A stretch of DNA of 64,000 bases. Origin: Ectobacillus funiculus. GTDB lineage: Bacteria; Bacillota; Bacilli; Bacillales; Bacillaceae_G. Under the pieces are notes generated by a model, which worked only from the letters and a program-made list of their open reading frames with translations, was not told the DNA's origin and did no database searches. The translations under genes and the position numbers were made by a program. The stretch lies in contig NZ_SCFM01000012.1 in NCBI RefSeq assembly GCF_004138295.1, positions 205,180 to 269,179 on the forward strand. The letters are read 5' to 3'. Position 1 is the first letter of the stretch, and each line of letters begins with the position of its first letter. This document shows positions 36,910 to 46,628 of this stretch, one piece after another.

Positions 36910-37038
36910 AAGAAAACTTACTAATTGGCAAGCCGTTAGAAAAAAGTAGCAGCGTAGTTACACTTACACCTTGTTCCTAAAATTTCTGGCTACGTCGAAT
37001 TCACTTCTACCTGGAAATTTATACTTTCTTAAGTGCAA
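36910..37038 (+). repeat. HR134 repeat, diverged full copy
   Basis: AGAAAACTTACTAATTGGCA, the GCCGTTAG variant of the second hairpin, GCGTAGTTACACTTACACC and CTGGAAATTTATACTTTCTT. Second copy in the sftA-ytpQ gap. Confidence 0.9.
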
Positions 37039-37081
37039 AAGCAGTAATTACCTAAGAAAACATAATGGATTCACAGACTTT

Positions 37082-37891
37082 TTACTCTTGCTCATTATCC
37101 TTCTGCCGACGTTTTTTCCCTAAAATAAAAATTGGCTCTAGTTCCTTATTTTCATACATAAAAGAAAGAGCGGTAATTGGAACGCGACCTTCAAAGAAAA
37201 ATTTCATCGTCATTTGCGCAATAATATCGTAGCCAATCTCGTTTCGAAGATCTGCAATGATTAACACATCCTGATGCGGCACCGCAACGACCATATCTCC
37301 TTCAATCTGCCCCTTCATATCTATTAAAAGGGAATCATCTAGCACTCGGCTGGCATCATAACCATCATTTTGATTAAAAAAGTAAAATACATTGCCCGCT
37401 ACTTCGTCAGACTTTACCTTACGCGGCAGGGAGCGAAGGTGAAACAGGGCCATCTCCTTTACCTGCTGTTCATCAAGACCTAGATTTTGAAGGAGACGTT
37501 GATCGATGAGACGATATGTTTTTTCAGAATCAAGAGCATAATAAATCCTTGTTTCTGCTGTGTGCTCTGTTGTAACAAACGGATTTCCTTCCTCTTGCTC
37601 CATAGGAAAGGAAGTAGAGCGGATAACAGGTAAAATCCGCTCTGCCTGTGTCCCTTCTCTATGCATCGCGAGCAGTGCTTCTTCTACGTAATACACGATT
37701 TCCTCTACAGCCTTCTCTTGCTTTTGCTCCCATTTCGCAACGATACCTGGCAAGGAAACTGTAATACCTTTTTTAGTTTCCTTATCCTCGATCCGTAGCG
37801 TCTCTTTTTCCCTGTCATATTGAAACTGCCATTCTGGCCGTTCCAGCCTCCTGATCAGCTCATCCTTCACTTTCTTGCTTGTTATTTTCAT
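37082..37891 (-). CDS. ytpQ: DUF1444 protein YtpQ
   Basis: 269 aa, no membrane segment or signal. It belongs to the DUF1444 family, function unknown. Charged N-terminal half and a mixed alpha/beta C-terminus ([36 protein letters not shown]). It overlaps ytpP by ATGA, so the two are coupled. ytpR, which follows in B. subtilis, is absent; two repeat copies occupy the gap. Confidence 0.9.
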   Translation of the reverse strand: MKITSKKVKDELIRRLERPEWQFQYDREKETLRIEDKETKKGITVSLPGIVAKWEQKQEKAVEEIVYYVEEALLAMHREGTQAERILPVIRSTSFPMEQEEGNPFVTTEHTAETRIYYALDSEKTYRLIDQRLLQNLGLDEQQVKEMALFHLRSLPRKVKSDEVAGNVFYFFNQNDGYDASRVLDDSLLIDMKGQIEGDMVVAVPHQDVLIIADLRNEIGYDIIAQMTMKFFFEGRVPITALSFMYENKELEPIFILGKKRRQKDNEQE

Positions 37892-38208
37892 TGCTTGCGA
37901 AGTCCTTCCAAAAATGCCTCAATTTGCTCTTGCGTTTTTCGATCCTTATTCACAAATCTCCCAATTTCTGCTCCCTTGCTATAAACAACAAAGCTCGGAA
38001 TTCCAAATACATCTAGTTCGCGGCAAAGGTCAATAAACTTGTCACGATCAACAAAAACGAATGTAAAATCACTATATGCCTCTTCCACCTCCGGCATAAA
38101 TGGCTTAATGAATACACAATCCGGACACCAATCTGCTGAAAATAAAAATACAACGTTCTGTTCTTGTTGTAATGTCTGGAACTGTTCCACGCTTTCAAGT
38201 ACTTTCAT
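37888..38208 (-). CDS. ytpP: Thioredoxin-like protein YtpP
   Basis: 106 aa. Thioredoxin fold with redox pair Cys28-Pro-Asp-Cys31 in ADWCPDC and the cis-proline in FGIPSFVVY. It is a cytoplasmic disulfide reductase of unknown substrate. The start at 38208 follows GAAGGAGAG; the 31-codon extension is rejected. It is translationally coupled to ytpQ. Confidence 0.93.
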   Translation of the reverse strand: MKVLESVEQFQTLQQEQNVVFLFSADWCPDCVFIKPFMPEVEEAYSDFTFVFVDRDKFIDLCRELDVFGIPSFVVYSKGAEIGRFVNKDRKTQEQIEAFLEGLRKQ

Positions 38209-38272
38209 ATGTACACTCTCCTTCTTTCTTCTGCTGTTTACTTTACTCGTCCCAGCGGGCCTTTTGCAACTG

Positions 38273-38776
38273 TTATGCTTTTGAATACATATATTGCCCA
38301 ACGAGCAGTTTTGCTACATGGGTAAACATCTCTTCCCGATCTATATACCCATTCGTAAAAATACCAATTGCGCCCTCACTGCTGCGAATATCTCGACGTT
38401 TCGTATAATTATCCATAATTTCACTTAGCTCTTTTCCAGAAAGAAGCGGATGCAAAAATTCATCAGGTAATTGTATACGTGCTCCTCCCGCATAAAACAT
38501 TTCCCCGTGACGAGTCACAAGCGCTCCCCAGTTGCATAAAAACAGACCTCGTCCTGTTTCAAGCACACCGCCTTCTAGGCCGATTGCAACATCAGCATCT
38601 GTTTGTTCCAAGGCATTTCTAGCCCGATTCACAGCACCCTGTAATGTCTCCTCATCAGAAAATGGTTGATCAGCTACACCAGACAAAGCAGGAACGGAGA
38701 CAAGTGTTGCTTCTGGAAACGCATTCCGTACCGCACCCGTTTTTGTTTTATTTGTAGAACCTACTGCTACCTTCAT
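38273..38776 (-). CDS. DUF84 family NTPase (inosine/xanthosine triphosphatase-like)
   Basis: 167 aa. Motifs of the YjjX/DUF84 house-cleaning NTPases are visible: VGSTNKTKTGAVRNAF at the N-terminus, QPFSDEETLQGAVNRARNA, DVAIGLEGGV and SSEGAIGIFTNGYIDR. It probably hydrolyses non-canonical purine triphosphates. The start at 38776 is 8 nt after GGAGG; a 23-codon extension would overlap the M42 peptidase gene. Confidence 0.85.
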   Translation of the reverse strand: MKVAVGSTNKTKTGAVRNAFPEATLVSVPALSGVADQPFSDEETLQGAVNRARNALEQTDADVAIGLEGGVLETGRGLFLCNWGALVTRHGEMFYAGGARIQLPDEFLHPLLSGKELSEIMDNYTKRRDIRSSEGAIGIFTNGYIDREEMFTHVAKLLVGQYMYSKA

Positions 38777-38822
38777 CCATCGTTCCTCCGTTTTTAAAAC
38801 ATCAGTAATGCTTACTCTTCTA

Positions 38823-39896
38823 TTACTTGCTCCGAATCGTTTCAAGTGTTGTACGATCAGTTGCTTTCACAAGCTTTACAAGCAGCTCCTTTGCTGCGGC
38901 GTAGTCATCTACGTGCATGATTGATGCATGTGTGTGGATATAACGAGCACATACACCAATTACACCAGACGGAACACCAGAATTGCTAGTATGAACGCGC
39001 CCCGCATCTGTTCCACCTTGCGAAACAAAATATTGGTACGGAATCTGATTTGTTTCCGCCGTATCCAAAATAAACTCAACCATTCCTTTGTGCGTAACCA
39101 TGGAGCGATCAAAAATACGTAAAAGCGCTCCTTTCCCCAACTGCCCAAACTCCTTCTTATCACCGGCTGCATCATTTGCCGGACTTGCGTCAAGGGCAAA
39201 GAAAATATCAGGCTGGATCATATTTGCCGCTGTTTGCGCACCGCGAAGACCAACCTCCTCCTGCACAGTCGCACCAGAATACAGCACATTTGGCAACTTA
39301 TCATTCTGTACCTCTTTTAAAAGCTCGATCGCTAAGCCGCATCCATAACGATTATCCCATGCTTTTGCAAGAATTTTCTTGTCGTTTGCCATTGGCGTAA
39401 ACGGGCATATCGGCACAATTTGCTGTCCTGGCTTGACCCCGAGAGCCAGCGCATGCTCACGATCATCGGCTCCAATGTCGATGAGCATATTTTTTATATC
39501 CATTGGCTTAGCACGCATCTCATCACTTAAGATGTGAGGCGGAATGGAGGCAATTACGCCAATAATCGGCTTGTCATCGGTTATAATTTGTACACGCTGC
39601 GCAAGTAATACCTGACTCCACCAACCACCGAGCGGTTGAAAGCGAAGCATGCCATTTTTCGTGATTTGCGTCACCATGAAGCCAACTTCATCCATATGAC
39701 CGGCTACCATCACACGAGGACCATTTTCATCGCCCTTTTTCACGCCGAAAACACTGCCCAGACGATCCTGAAGGATTTCATCGGAATATTTCTTAAGCTC
39801 TTCCTTCATAAAGCGGCGAACACTGTGTTCAAACCCCGATGCGCCGGGAAGCTCCGTTAATGTACGAAATAGATTCAACGTTTCTTGATTCATCAA
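38823..39896 (-). CDS. ytoP: M42 family glutamyl/leucyl aminopeptidase YtoP
   Basis: 357 aa. A di-metal aminopeptidase that forms large tetrahedral complexes. Ligands are visible in [36 protein letters not shown] and the C-terminal [11 protein letters not shown]. Start ATG with GAGGTCATTTG. It is followed after 46 bp by the DUF84 gene and preceded by two HR134 copies. Confidence 0.93.
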   Translation of the reverse strand: MMNQETLNLFRTLTELPGASGFEHSVRRFMKEELKKYSDEILQDRLGSVFGVKKGDENGPRVMVAGHMDEVGFMVTQITKNGMLRFQPLGGWWSQVLLAQRVQIITDDKPIIGVIASIPPHILSDEMRAKPMDIKNMLIDIGADDREHALALGVKPGQQIVPICPFTPMANDKKILAKAWDNRYGCGLAIELLKEVQNDKLPNVLYSGATVQEEVGLRGAQTAANMIQPDIFFALDASPANDAAGDKKEFGQLGKGALLRIFDRSMVTHKGMVEFILDTAETNQIPYQYFVSQGGTDAGRVHTSNSGVPSGVIGVCARYIHTHASIMHVDDYAAAKELLVKLVKATDRTTLETIRSK

Positions 39897-39923
39897 ATGA
39901 CCTCCTCTTTTTGATTAGGGTGA

Positions 39924-40046
39924 AGAAAACTCGCCGATTAGCGAGCTATTAGAAGCGTAGCGTAGTTGCACTACACTTTATTTCTAAAATTCCTTGCTGC
40001 GTTGAACTCGCTTCTAGCTGAAAATTTATACCTTCTTAAAGTGCAA
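39924..40046 (+). repeat. HR134 repeat, diverged
   Basis: AGAAAACTCGCCGATTAGCG, GCTATTAG in place of the second hairpin, GTAGTTGCACTACACTTTATT and CTTAAAGTGCAA. It lies upstream of ytoP. Confidence 0.88.
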
Positions 40047-40177
40047 GAAAGCAAAACGAGACGATTCCACTTTTCCCATAGGATACTTTTTCCTATATAC
40101 TCTGATTCTTATTGTAGCGAAATTCTACAAATGTCGCTAGTTTCTTCTTTTTTTGAGGATTTTCGATTATACTTGAT

Positions 40178-40307
40178 AAAGAATACTCGCCGACTGATGA
40201 GCCGTTAGGCGAAGACAGAGGCGTAGTTGCACTTACACTGTATTCCGACAATTTCCGACTACGTCGAATTGACTTCTAGCCGGAAATGTATACTTTCCTA
40301 CAGTGAA
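40178..40307 (+). repeat. HR134 repeat, full copy with GCCGTTAGGC hairpin
   Basis: AAAGAATACTCGCCGACTGATGA, GCCGTTAGGCGAAGACAGAGG, the TTCC/GGAA stem and CTACAGTGAA. It ends 35 bp before ytzB. Confidence 0.93.
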
Positions 40308-40341
40308 ATAAAAACCATTCTGTTCAATAGAGGTGGAAGCG

Positions 40342-40653
40342 ATGAATTGGAAAAGCTTGCTCATCGGTATGGGCTTAGGTGTAACTGCCGGATATTTCGC
40401 AGCAGTAAAATTGCAGCAAGGCAGTCATCTTTCGTCCGAAAAAGCATTGCACATGGCAAAAAAATCATTTGAAGATAAAGGTGAAATTACAGGCTCTTGG
40501 ATTCACATGGTACCAGAGGTGTTAGAACGCTACAATTTAACATACGACGTGTATCGCGGTGGCATTACAGCTCTCATCGACGGTATGCAGGAACGATTTG
40601 AATTTTTAGTAGATGCCAAGACAGGAACAATTTTAGAAGTAATTGAAGACTAA
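40342..40653 (+). CDS. ytzB: PepSY-domain protein YtzB
   Basis: 103 aa. An N-terminal hydrophobic segment (about residues 4-22, Gly-rich) is a signal or anchor, followed by a PepSY-like domain (ALHMAKKSFEDKG to AKTGTILEVIED). PepSY domains often inhibit or sense peptidases at the cell surface. The start at 40342 follows AGAGGTGG. An HR134 copy starts at the base after its TAA stop. Confidence 0.88.
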   Translation: MNWKSLLIGMGLGVTAGYFAAVKLQQGSHLSSEKALHMAKKSFEDKGEITGSWIHMVPEVLERYNLTYDVYRGGITALIDGMQERFEFLVDAKTGTILEVIED

Positions 40654-40785
40654 AAAACTTGCCAACTGGCGAGCCCTGCCCTTGGGCGAAGACGAAGACG
40701 TAGTCGCACTTATACCGTATTCTTAAAATTTCCGACTACGTCGAATTCGTCTCTAGGTGGAAATGTATACTTTCTTACAGTGAAG
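40651..40785 (+). repeat. HR134 repeat starting at the ytzB stop; best-paired copy
   Basis: TAA AAAACTTGCCAACTGGCG, GCCCTTGGGC, GACGTAGTCG (40697-40706) perfectly complementary to CGACTACGTC (40733-40742), the TTCC/GGAA stem and TTACAGTGAA. Confidence 0.95.
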
Positions 40786-40796
40786 TAAAGTCCTTC

Positions 40797-41654
40797 TTAT
40801 AGGGGCTTTTTATTTCCCTCTGCTTCCACCTTTTCCGTTAGCACTCCTTCTCTATCCCACTTAACCGCACGGTAATAATAATCGTGATAAAACGTAAACC
40901 AAGCTTTCTGTTCTACACCATATGATATCCATTGTTGTTTCTGCGAAATGGATGTCATTGGATAATCATCATACGCCATAACCCAAAGAACATTTTGATG
41001 CGCATGCGTTGGCAATAAGTCCCCAAGATGCAGTAATATTTCTCCCTTGTCCTGCACCAGCACAATTGCATGTCCATCACTATGACCTCCTGTATGCACC
41101 ATACGTACCTGCTCTGTAATCCTAATATCCTTTTGAAATGTTTGCACCTGATGCACAATTGGTTCCCAGTTCTCTCTCCAATATGTATTTCGTGAACGAA
41201 TATTCGGACCGCGCATTTCGTTCCATTCAACCTCTGATACATAAATCCTTGCATTCGGAAATACTGACGTTAATTGTCCATTTTCCTTCTTTGTTAAACC
41301 GGAGGCATGATCAAAGTGCAAATGTGTCATGAGAACAATATGAATATCCTGAGGTGTTAATCCAAGCTTTGAAAGGGATTCACTAACAGCAGACTCTGCG
41401 GTTACCCCTTGATTCCGCTTCATTTTGTCGCTCATTTTATCATTTCCAATTCCCGAGTCAATCAACATATTCCCGTCTTTTGTTTGTAACAAAATTGGAT
41501 CTGTGCGAAGCGGAATTTGATTTTGTTCATTATATTCGTACTTGCGTGACCAAAGCGGCTTTGGCACCACCCCAAACATCGCTCCACCATCTAAGTTGCT
41601 CCGCCCGCCTGTAAGCCATGTGACACTGATTTCTCCTATCTGCATTGTATCCAT
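40797..41654 (-). CDS. ytnP: Metallo-beta-lactamase-fold lactonase YtnP
   Basis: 285 aa. The Zn-binding motif HLHFDH is at residues 111-116, with later ligands in [12 protein letters not shown] and LHLGDLLP. The B. subtilis homologue is a quorum-quenching lactonase that acts on Streptomyces signalling. The start at 41654 follows AAGGGGAGTGG; the 11-codon extension is rejected. Confidence 0.92.
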   Translation of the reverse strand: MDTMQIGEISVTWLTGGRSNLDGGAMFGVVPKPLWSRKYEYNEQNQIPLRTDPILLQTKDGNMLIDSGIGNDKMSDKMKRNQGVTAESAVSESLSKLGLTPQDIHIVLMTHLHFDHASGLTKKENGQLTSVFPNARIYVSEVEWNEMRGPNIRSRNTYWRENWEPIVHQVQTFQKDIRITEQVRMVHTGGHSDGHAIVLVQDKGEILLHLGDLLPTHAHQNVLWVMAYDDYPMTSISQKQQWISYGVEQKAWFTFYHDYYYRAVKWDREGVLTEKVEAEGNKKPL

Positions 41655-41713
41655 GTTACCACTCCCCTTTTCCAGTAATTGTAACATACCTAAAAGAAGT
41701 TATTACACAACAA

Positions 41714-41746
41714 AGCAAAAAACCTGTGCTTCATAGCACAGGTTCA
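41714..41746 (-). terminator. trmB terminator overlapping its stop codon
   Basis: An ACCTGTGC / GCACAGGT stem whose 6-nt loop contains the trmB stop (41731-41733), followed on the minus strand by a T6 run. Confidence 0.88.
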
Positions 41747-42384
41747 TTACGAAATCTTGCTTCTACGCGATAAATACGATTTCCTTTACTTGAGAATTTC
41801 TCTTCATACTCCGTCATAATATTACCTTCAAAATCGCTGTTATGCAGATCAAGACTAATATAGTGCAGCAGCATGCCATACTCCGCAAGACTCATAAGAG
41901 AATATTCAAACAATCCTTGGTTATCCGTTTTAAAGTGAATTTCTCCATCCTTTACCAGCACTTGCTCATAATTTCGCAAAAACGATTTATGCGTTAAACG
42001 CCGTTTTTCATGTCGAGCCTTTGGCCATGGATCAGAAAAATTCAAATAGACACGATCAATTTCTTCACTTGCGAAAAATACAGTTAAATCCTTCGCATCC
42101 TTATTAATCAGTTTCAAATTCGGCACTTCTTCATCAATCAGCTTTTGTAAGGCATCAACAACCACACTTGAAAATTTCTCAATACCGATATAATTAATAT
42201 GGGGATGTGCTTTTGCCATTTCATAAATAAAACGACCACGCCCTGTCCCAACTTCGATGTGAATCGGATTATCATTTCCAAAGAGTTTTCCCCAGCTGCC
42301 TTTATAAGCCTCTGGATCGGCAATTACAAATTGCGGATAAGTTTCAATCATTTCCATTGCATATGGTTTATGTCTAAGACGCAT
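41731..42384 (-). CDS. trmB: tRNA (guanine-N7-)-methyltransferase
   Basis: 217 aa. It makes m7G46 in tRNA. SAM motif I is [15 protein letters not shown] (about residues 41-55), and the substrate loop [16 protein letters not shown] is the family hallmark. Start ATG with GAAGGGAAG. Position between ytnP and ytzH is as in B. subtilis. Confidence 0.97.
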   Translation of the reverse strand: MRLRHKPYAMEMIETYPQFVIADPEAYKGSWGKLFGNDNPIHIEVGTGRGRFIYEMAKAHPHINYIGIEKFSSVVVDALQKLIDEEVPNLKLINKDAKDLTVFFASEEIDRVYLNFSDPWPKARHEKRRLTHKSFLRNYEQVLVKDGEIHFKTDNQGLFEYSLMSLAEYGMLLHYISLDLHNSDFEGNIMTEYEEKFSSKGNRIYRVEARFRNEPVL

Positions 42385-42416
42385 CAGTATTCTTCCCTTC
42401 TTAATCCAACAAATAA

Positions 42417-42550
42417 AGAAAACTCGCCGACTAGCGAGCCCTGCCTTTGGGCGAAGACAGAGGCGTAGCCCTACTTATACTGTATTCCTAAAATTTTCGA
42501 CTACGTCGAATTCACTTCTAGCTGGAAATTTATACTTTCTTACAGTGTAA
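42417..42550 (+). repeat. HR134 repeat, full 134-bp copy
   Basis: AGAAAACTCGCCGACTAGCG, GCCTTTGGGC, GGCGTAGCCCTACTTATAC as in the tandem array, GGAAATTTATACTTTCTTAC. It lies upstream of trmB. Confidence 0.95.
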
Positions 42551-42577
42551 AAAACCAAGTACACGCGCACTCGGTCT
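42551..42577 (-). terminator. Minus-strand terminator upstream of trmB
   Basis: ACCGAGT / ACTTGGT (one G-T pair) with an 8-nt loop and a T6 run on the minus strand. It could end a ytmP transcript that crosses ytzH antisense. It abuts the HR134 copy. Confidence 0.5.
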
Positions 42578-42798
42578 TTCTCTCGTATAAAACAAACAGC
42601 AATCACGGAAACTACAAAGGAACAACAAGCAAAGCAGACACAGCTGAAGTTTCTCCCACAGTAAACGGTTCTTCCCACAGAAAGACACTTTTTCTGTTTA
42701 TAGAGAAGATGCTTTTACAAAAAGGGGCTAGACCGAGTCCGCTAGACAAAGCCCCAAATGTTCTACTTTCTTATTCTTTTACAAAAGGATGTGTTGAT

Positions 42799-43077
42799 AT
42801 GCCTCTCAACCATGAGCATCAAATGACTGTATTAAAAGACATTCTAACAAATCATCAGTGTGACTGCTGCGGAACTATAGCCGAATGCGAACAAATGGAA
42901 CGCATTATCAAGTCACTCATGACAAACGACAATGTAGCTGACGATACAAGAACTATGCTGAACGACGTCTATTATTATAGCCAATCAGGAAAATATTCTC
43001 CTGATTTAGATCAGCATATTTCGAATCACCAGAATGAACTTTCTCAATGGATTTCTGGAATAGATAGCCTATCCTAA
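42799..43077 (+). CDS. ytzH: YtzH-like protein
   Basis: 92 aa, small and soluble, with a CDCCGT cysteine cluster near residue 19 that could bind metal. Family YtzH, function unknown. The start at 42799 follows AAAGGATG; the frame continues 30 codons further upstream without support. It is convergent with ytmP and shares stop-codon bases with it. Confidence 0.87.
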   Translation: MPLNHEHQMTVLKDILTNHQCDCCGTIAECEQMERIIKSLMTNDNVADDTRTMLNDVYYYSQSGKYSPDLDQHISNHQNELSQWISGIDSLS

Positions 43078-43877
43078 AAGGAGCGGGAGGCTAGGAGGCT
43101 TTCTAAGTAATCATGCCAATAGGAAGCTTCCTCCTGCTTCCCCTTTGTTGTATACCACTGCAGAGATATAATAGACTGAGCAATAACGTACCATTCCATA
43201 CGGCGTAAAAGTGAGTTCGTCATCTCAATGTCATAATGCTTCAGCCATGATTTCCATTCACTTTGCGGTACATACCAGTATAACAGCATCCCAATGTCTA
43301 AAGCAGGGTCTGCAATAACTGCTCCGTCCCAATCAATTAAATACAACTCATCATCATCAGATAATATCCAATTGTTATGGTTGACATCACAATGACAAAC
43401 AGCAAGCTCCTCATGTGCAACCTCCGCAAGCGAACTACGCAAATATTGAAGCCCTTTTTGTACAGCGCCCTTCTGGCTCACCTTCTCCTCTAATATAGAG
43501 AGGAGCTCGTTTAAAATATCGTTAGCAAGAAAAGGCCTCTTTCCAAGCTTTTGAATCATTTGCAGCAATGCTTGAGACGAGTGAATTTTTTGTAACAAAA
43601 GCGCTACACTCTCGTTCTTCATTTCTGCAGACTCCAACTTTCTCCCATTTAGCCACGCTTGGGCGGATATTACATCTCCATTTGTCATTCTCTTTGTCCA
43701 AAGTAACTTTGGAACAATGCCTTCAGCCGAAAGCACGGCAAGAAAAGGTGACGAGTTCCGCTTTAAAAACAGCTTTCGTTCCCCCTGCTGAGCAATATAT
43801 GCATCACCTGTCGCTCCGCCGGCCGGTGTCACCTTCCAATCTTCTCCTAACCATTGTTCCAACCATTTCATGTTCAT
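43074..43877 (-). CDS. ytmP: Aminoglycoside phosphotransferase-family kinase-like protein YtmP
   Basis: 267 aa. An APH/choline-kinase fold with the catalytic loop HCDVNHNNWIL and metal motif LIDWDGA. A weak nucleotide-binding start (GGATGDAYIA) and KLFLKR contain the usual lysine. The true substrate is not known, and resistance is not implied. The ribosome site before 43877 is weak (GCGGG), and a second ATG two codons in is possible. Confidence 0.87.
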   Translation of the reverse strand: MNMKWLEQWLGEDWKVTPAGGATGDAYIAQQGERKLFLKRNSSPFLAVLSAEGIVPKLLWTKRMTNGDVISAQAWLNGRKLESAEMKNESVALLLQKIHSSQALLQMIQKLGKRPFLANDILNELLSILEEKVSQKGAVQKGLQYLRSSLAEVAHEELAVCHCDVNHNNWILSDDDELYLIDWDGAVIADPALDIGMLLYWYVPQSEWKSWLKHYDIEMTNSLLRRMEWYVIAQSIISLQWYTTKGKQEEASYWHDYLESLLASRSF

Positions 43878-44231
43878 TACCCGCTAACAATTCCTTTTGT
43901 TGTAGTGAATTTCCGATCCATCTCTTCCTTACTGTCTCTATCACGTTTATTATTTCACACCCTGTATACGGTACAAAATATAATTGATGATCAGTACTCG
44001 TACAGGATTGCAATTTCAAAAATATAGCAGACAGCTCTACTCCTAAGTAAAGATTCCCTTGTCATTCTATGATGCTTTACAGTCCATAAATGAAGCAAGC
44101 ATACAAAATAAAGAGACGCCCGAGCTGCTCTTTCCTCTATAAAAAAAGAGAGAGCTATTATGGTATTATGACCAAAATAGCTACCTTCATCAATTCTACC
44201 TGTATTACATTCTTATCGTCAAGTAGCGATA
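43878..44231. other. 354-bp intergenic region between ytmP and amyX
   Basis: No gene and no HR134 copy. An imperfect hairpin near 44118-44155 (AGCTGCTCTTT / AAAGAGAGAGCT) may be a weak amyX terminator. Confidence 0.45.
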
Positions 44232-46376
44232 CTACATTTTCGCCAAGACATAGGCGCTAACTGGTGCAACTGCAAATTCTTCTCCCTCATGACTAGTAAT
44301 AGGAAGAGAACCTGATTCGGTCTCATTGACAAGCACCTGCCATTCTCCCGTACTCGGCAATTTCACTACCTTTGGATCCACACCCGTATTAAATAACACG
44401 AGAATCTCTTTCCACTGACCAAAGGCAGCCACATCATGTAAGTGATATAAGATAATAGGTGCAGGAGCAGCTAAGAAAGAACAATGCTTTTGAATAAGCT
44501 TGGTTGATGCAAAACGAAATGCGCCGTGTGACCTGCGTAAACGAATTAGTCCTTTTACATATTCAACTGCCGCACTATTTTGATCTTTTCGTTTCCAATC
44601 AATCTGATTAATATGATCTGGAGAGTTATAGCTGTTTTCAATCCCTTGCTTTGTGCGATAAAACTCCTGACCGGCGTGTAAAAATGGAATGCCTTGCGAT
44701 AAAAGGGTAATGGCAGTTGCAAGAAGATGACGGTGCTTGCGCAGCGCTTCTGACTCCTCTCCATTACTTTGAGACAGTTTATCCCACATCGTATGGTTAT
44801 CATGTGATTCCACATAATTAACAGTTTGTTCAGGCTCAGCAAACAAATCCGTGTCGTGCGGCTGCAATGGGACACTTCCTCTAATTACTCGCTTAACCTC
44901 ATCTAGATGATTGCAATTACCAAATGCATAGCCCTGGTCAAAGATCGAAAAAGTACTCCCCTTGATGTAATCCCGAAATCGATCATTAAAATGCGCAATT
45001 CGCGGCATATATTTGGCATTTCCCAAGGTTGCCTTTTGATCAGCAGGAAGCGGTGTATTTAAGTCCCAACCTTCCCCAAGAATTAAAACATCGGGTCGAA
45101 TGGCATCAACAACGCGGCGGACTTCGTTCATTGTCCCCCAATCCAAAATTCCCATTAAGTCAAAGCGAAAACCGTCTACGCCGTATTCCTGCAACCAGTA
45201 CTGCACAGAATCCAAAATAAATTTACGAACCATACGCCGTTCAGATGCAATATCATTCCCCACCCCTGTTCCGTTTGAGGGCATGCCATTTGCATCATGA
45301 CGGAAGTAATATCCTGGTACAAGCTTCTCAAATGATGATTCCTCGCGTATATATACATGATTGTATACAACGTCCATAATGACCCCAATACCGCTTGCGT
45401 GCAGAGCTTCAATCATTTGTTTTAATTCAATGATGCGGCTGTACGGATCAGCTGGATTTGTTGCATAGCTTCCTTCTGGCGCATTAAAGTGGAGAGGATT
45501 GTACCCCCAATTATATGTTGCCTTAGGATTTTGCTCATCCACTTCTCCAAAGTGGTTAAACGGCAGCAGCTCTAAATGCGTAATTCCAAGCTCCTTCAAA
45601 TAGGAAAGACCTGTTGTTGTCCCTTTTGTGCTCATCGTTTGCGTCTCAGTCATGCCTAAATATCTTCCTTTTTGCAGGACTCCGCTATCTGGATGAACTG
45701 TAAGGTCTCGAATATGTGCTTCATAAATAATAGCATCTGTAAAATTAACAAGGGACGGGCAACCTATTGTTTGCTTCTCTCTTGTTCTTTCCATATTTAT
45801 AACGACTCCATGCTCTCCATTAGCTGTGATTGCTTTTGCATATGGGTCCGTTACCTCGCGCCACACAAGGTTAACACACACGACAAAAGTATATCGCGCA
45901 CCCTCCCAGTCCCCGGAAAGTCTATAGCTCCAAACCCCATTTTCTCTGCGAGTCATATCATGATCAATGTACCCATCCTCTTTATACACACGCAGTTTCA
46001 TCAAAGAAGCTGGAGGAGACCACACCTTAAATATACTTTCTTGTGCTGTATAGGTAACCCCTAGATCATCTCCGTCATAATAATACGCCTCATCAAACTC
46101 CTTCGTACGAATAACAGCGCCAATTTGCAAGTCTGTCTCATTTTCCCGATCATCAATTACAAGGTAAGGCGTTCCAATCTCGATATACTCGCTTGCTTTG
46201 CATTCATACTTGGTAAAGCCGGGAAGATTGTGTACGTGTATTACTTGAAGCTGCCATTCCTGCTTTCCCTTCCGTAGGAGAAATTGGCTAGAAACACCGT
46301 ACGAGTGCGGCAGTAATACAACAATATAGTCCATACCGTCTAAATACGCCTCAAATAGACGTTCAATCTTCAGCAT
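44232..46376 (-). CDS. amyX: Type I pullulanase
   Basis: 714 aa. It cleaves alpha-1,6 branches of pullulan or glycogen-like glucans. No signal peptide, so intracellular. Order: N-terminal beta domains, CBM48-like domain (about 105-205), GH13 barrel. Seen are the YNWGYNP hallmark, DVVYNHV, the nucleophile in DGFRFDLMG, acid/base ILGEGWD, and VESHDNHT. The start at 46376 (MLKIERLFEAYLDG) follows TGGTGAG and matches homologues; the upstream 11 codons are doubtful. Confidence 0.96.
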   Translation of the reverse strand: MLKIERLFEAYLDGMDYIVVLLPHSYGVSSQFLLRKGKQEWQLQVIHVHNLPGFTKYECKASEYIEIGTPYLVIDDRENETDLQIGAVIRTKEFDEAYYYDGDDLGVTYTAQESIFKVWSPPASLMKLRVYKEDGYIDHDMTRRENGVWSYRLSGDWEGARYTFVVCVNLVWREVTDPYAKAITANGEHGVVINMERTREKQTIGCPSLVNFTDAIIYEAHIRDLTVHPDSGVLQKGRYLGMTETQTMSTKGTTTGLSYLKELGITHLELLPFNHFGEVDEQNPKATYNWGYNPLHFNAPEGSYATNPADPYSRIIELKQMIEALHASGIGVIMDVVYNHVYIREESSFEKLVPGYYFRHDANGMPSNGTGVGNDIASERRMVRKFILDSVQYWLQEYGVDGFRFDLMGILDWGTMNEVRRVVDAIRPDVLILGEGWDLNTPLPADQKATLGNAKYMPRIAHFNDRFRDYIKGSTFSIFDQGYAFGNCNHLDEVKRVIRGSVPLQPHDTDLFAEPEQTVNYVESHDNHTMWDKLSQSNGEESEALRKHRHLLATAITLLSQGIPFLHAGQEFYRTKQGIENSYNSPDHINQIDWKRKDQNSAAVEYVKGLIRLRRSHGAFRFASTKLIQKHCSFLAAPAPIILYHLHDVAAFGQWKEILVLFNTGVDPKVVKLPSTGEWQVLVNETESGSLPITSHEGEEFAVAPVSAYVLAKM

Positions 46377-46467
46377 ACCGTGCTCACCATCCTTCCCTTC
46401 GTTCTCCAAATTTATATTACTTCTTCAGTCTGCCAACTTCTATGCAATACCAATACAAAAAAAGAGA

Positions 46468-46503
46468 AAAAATTTCCCTCCGGGGTGAGGAACACCCAGA
46501 AGG
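46468..46503 (-). terminator. Probable terminator downstream of thpR
   Basis: Minus strand CTTCTGGGTG / CACCCCGGAG (imperfect) with a short loop, then AAATTTTTTC. It lies between thpR and amyX. Confidence 0.55.
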
Positions 46504-46628
46504 CTTCCATGAATCAGCTTCGCTAAAGCCGCATGTTTTGTAAGCAAGTCATTGTACTCTTGGAACAAAACGAGTCGTGTTCCACTTTCTTATTTGTAAC
46601 AGTATATTCACATTTTAAGTAAACGGTT

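Noticed and set aside
2918..40208. Recurrent predicted peptides with YTLFLKFL and NLYFLK
   Set aside because: They are one reading frame of the 3' half of HR134. The frame is broken in many copies, no ribosome sites precede them, and conservation follows DNA/RNA pairing and not codon positions.
43074..43877. Antibiotic resistance gene (aminoglycoside phosphotransferase)
   Set aside because: YtmP is a conserved chromosomal housekeeping-context member of the fold. Synteny argues against acquired resistance.
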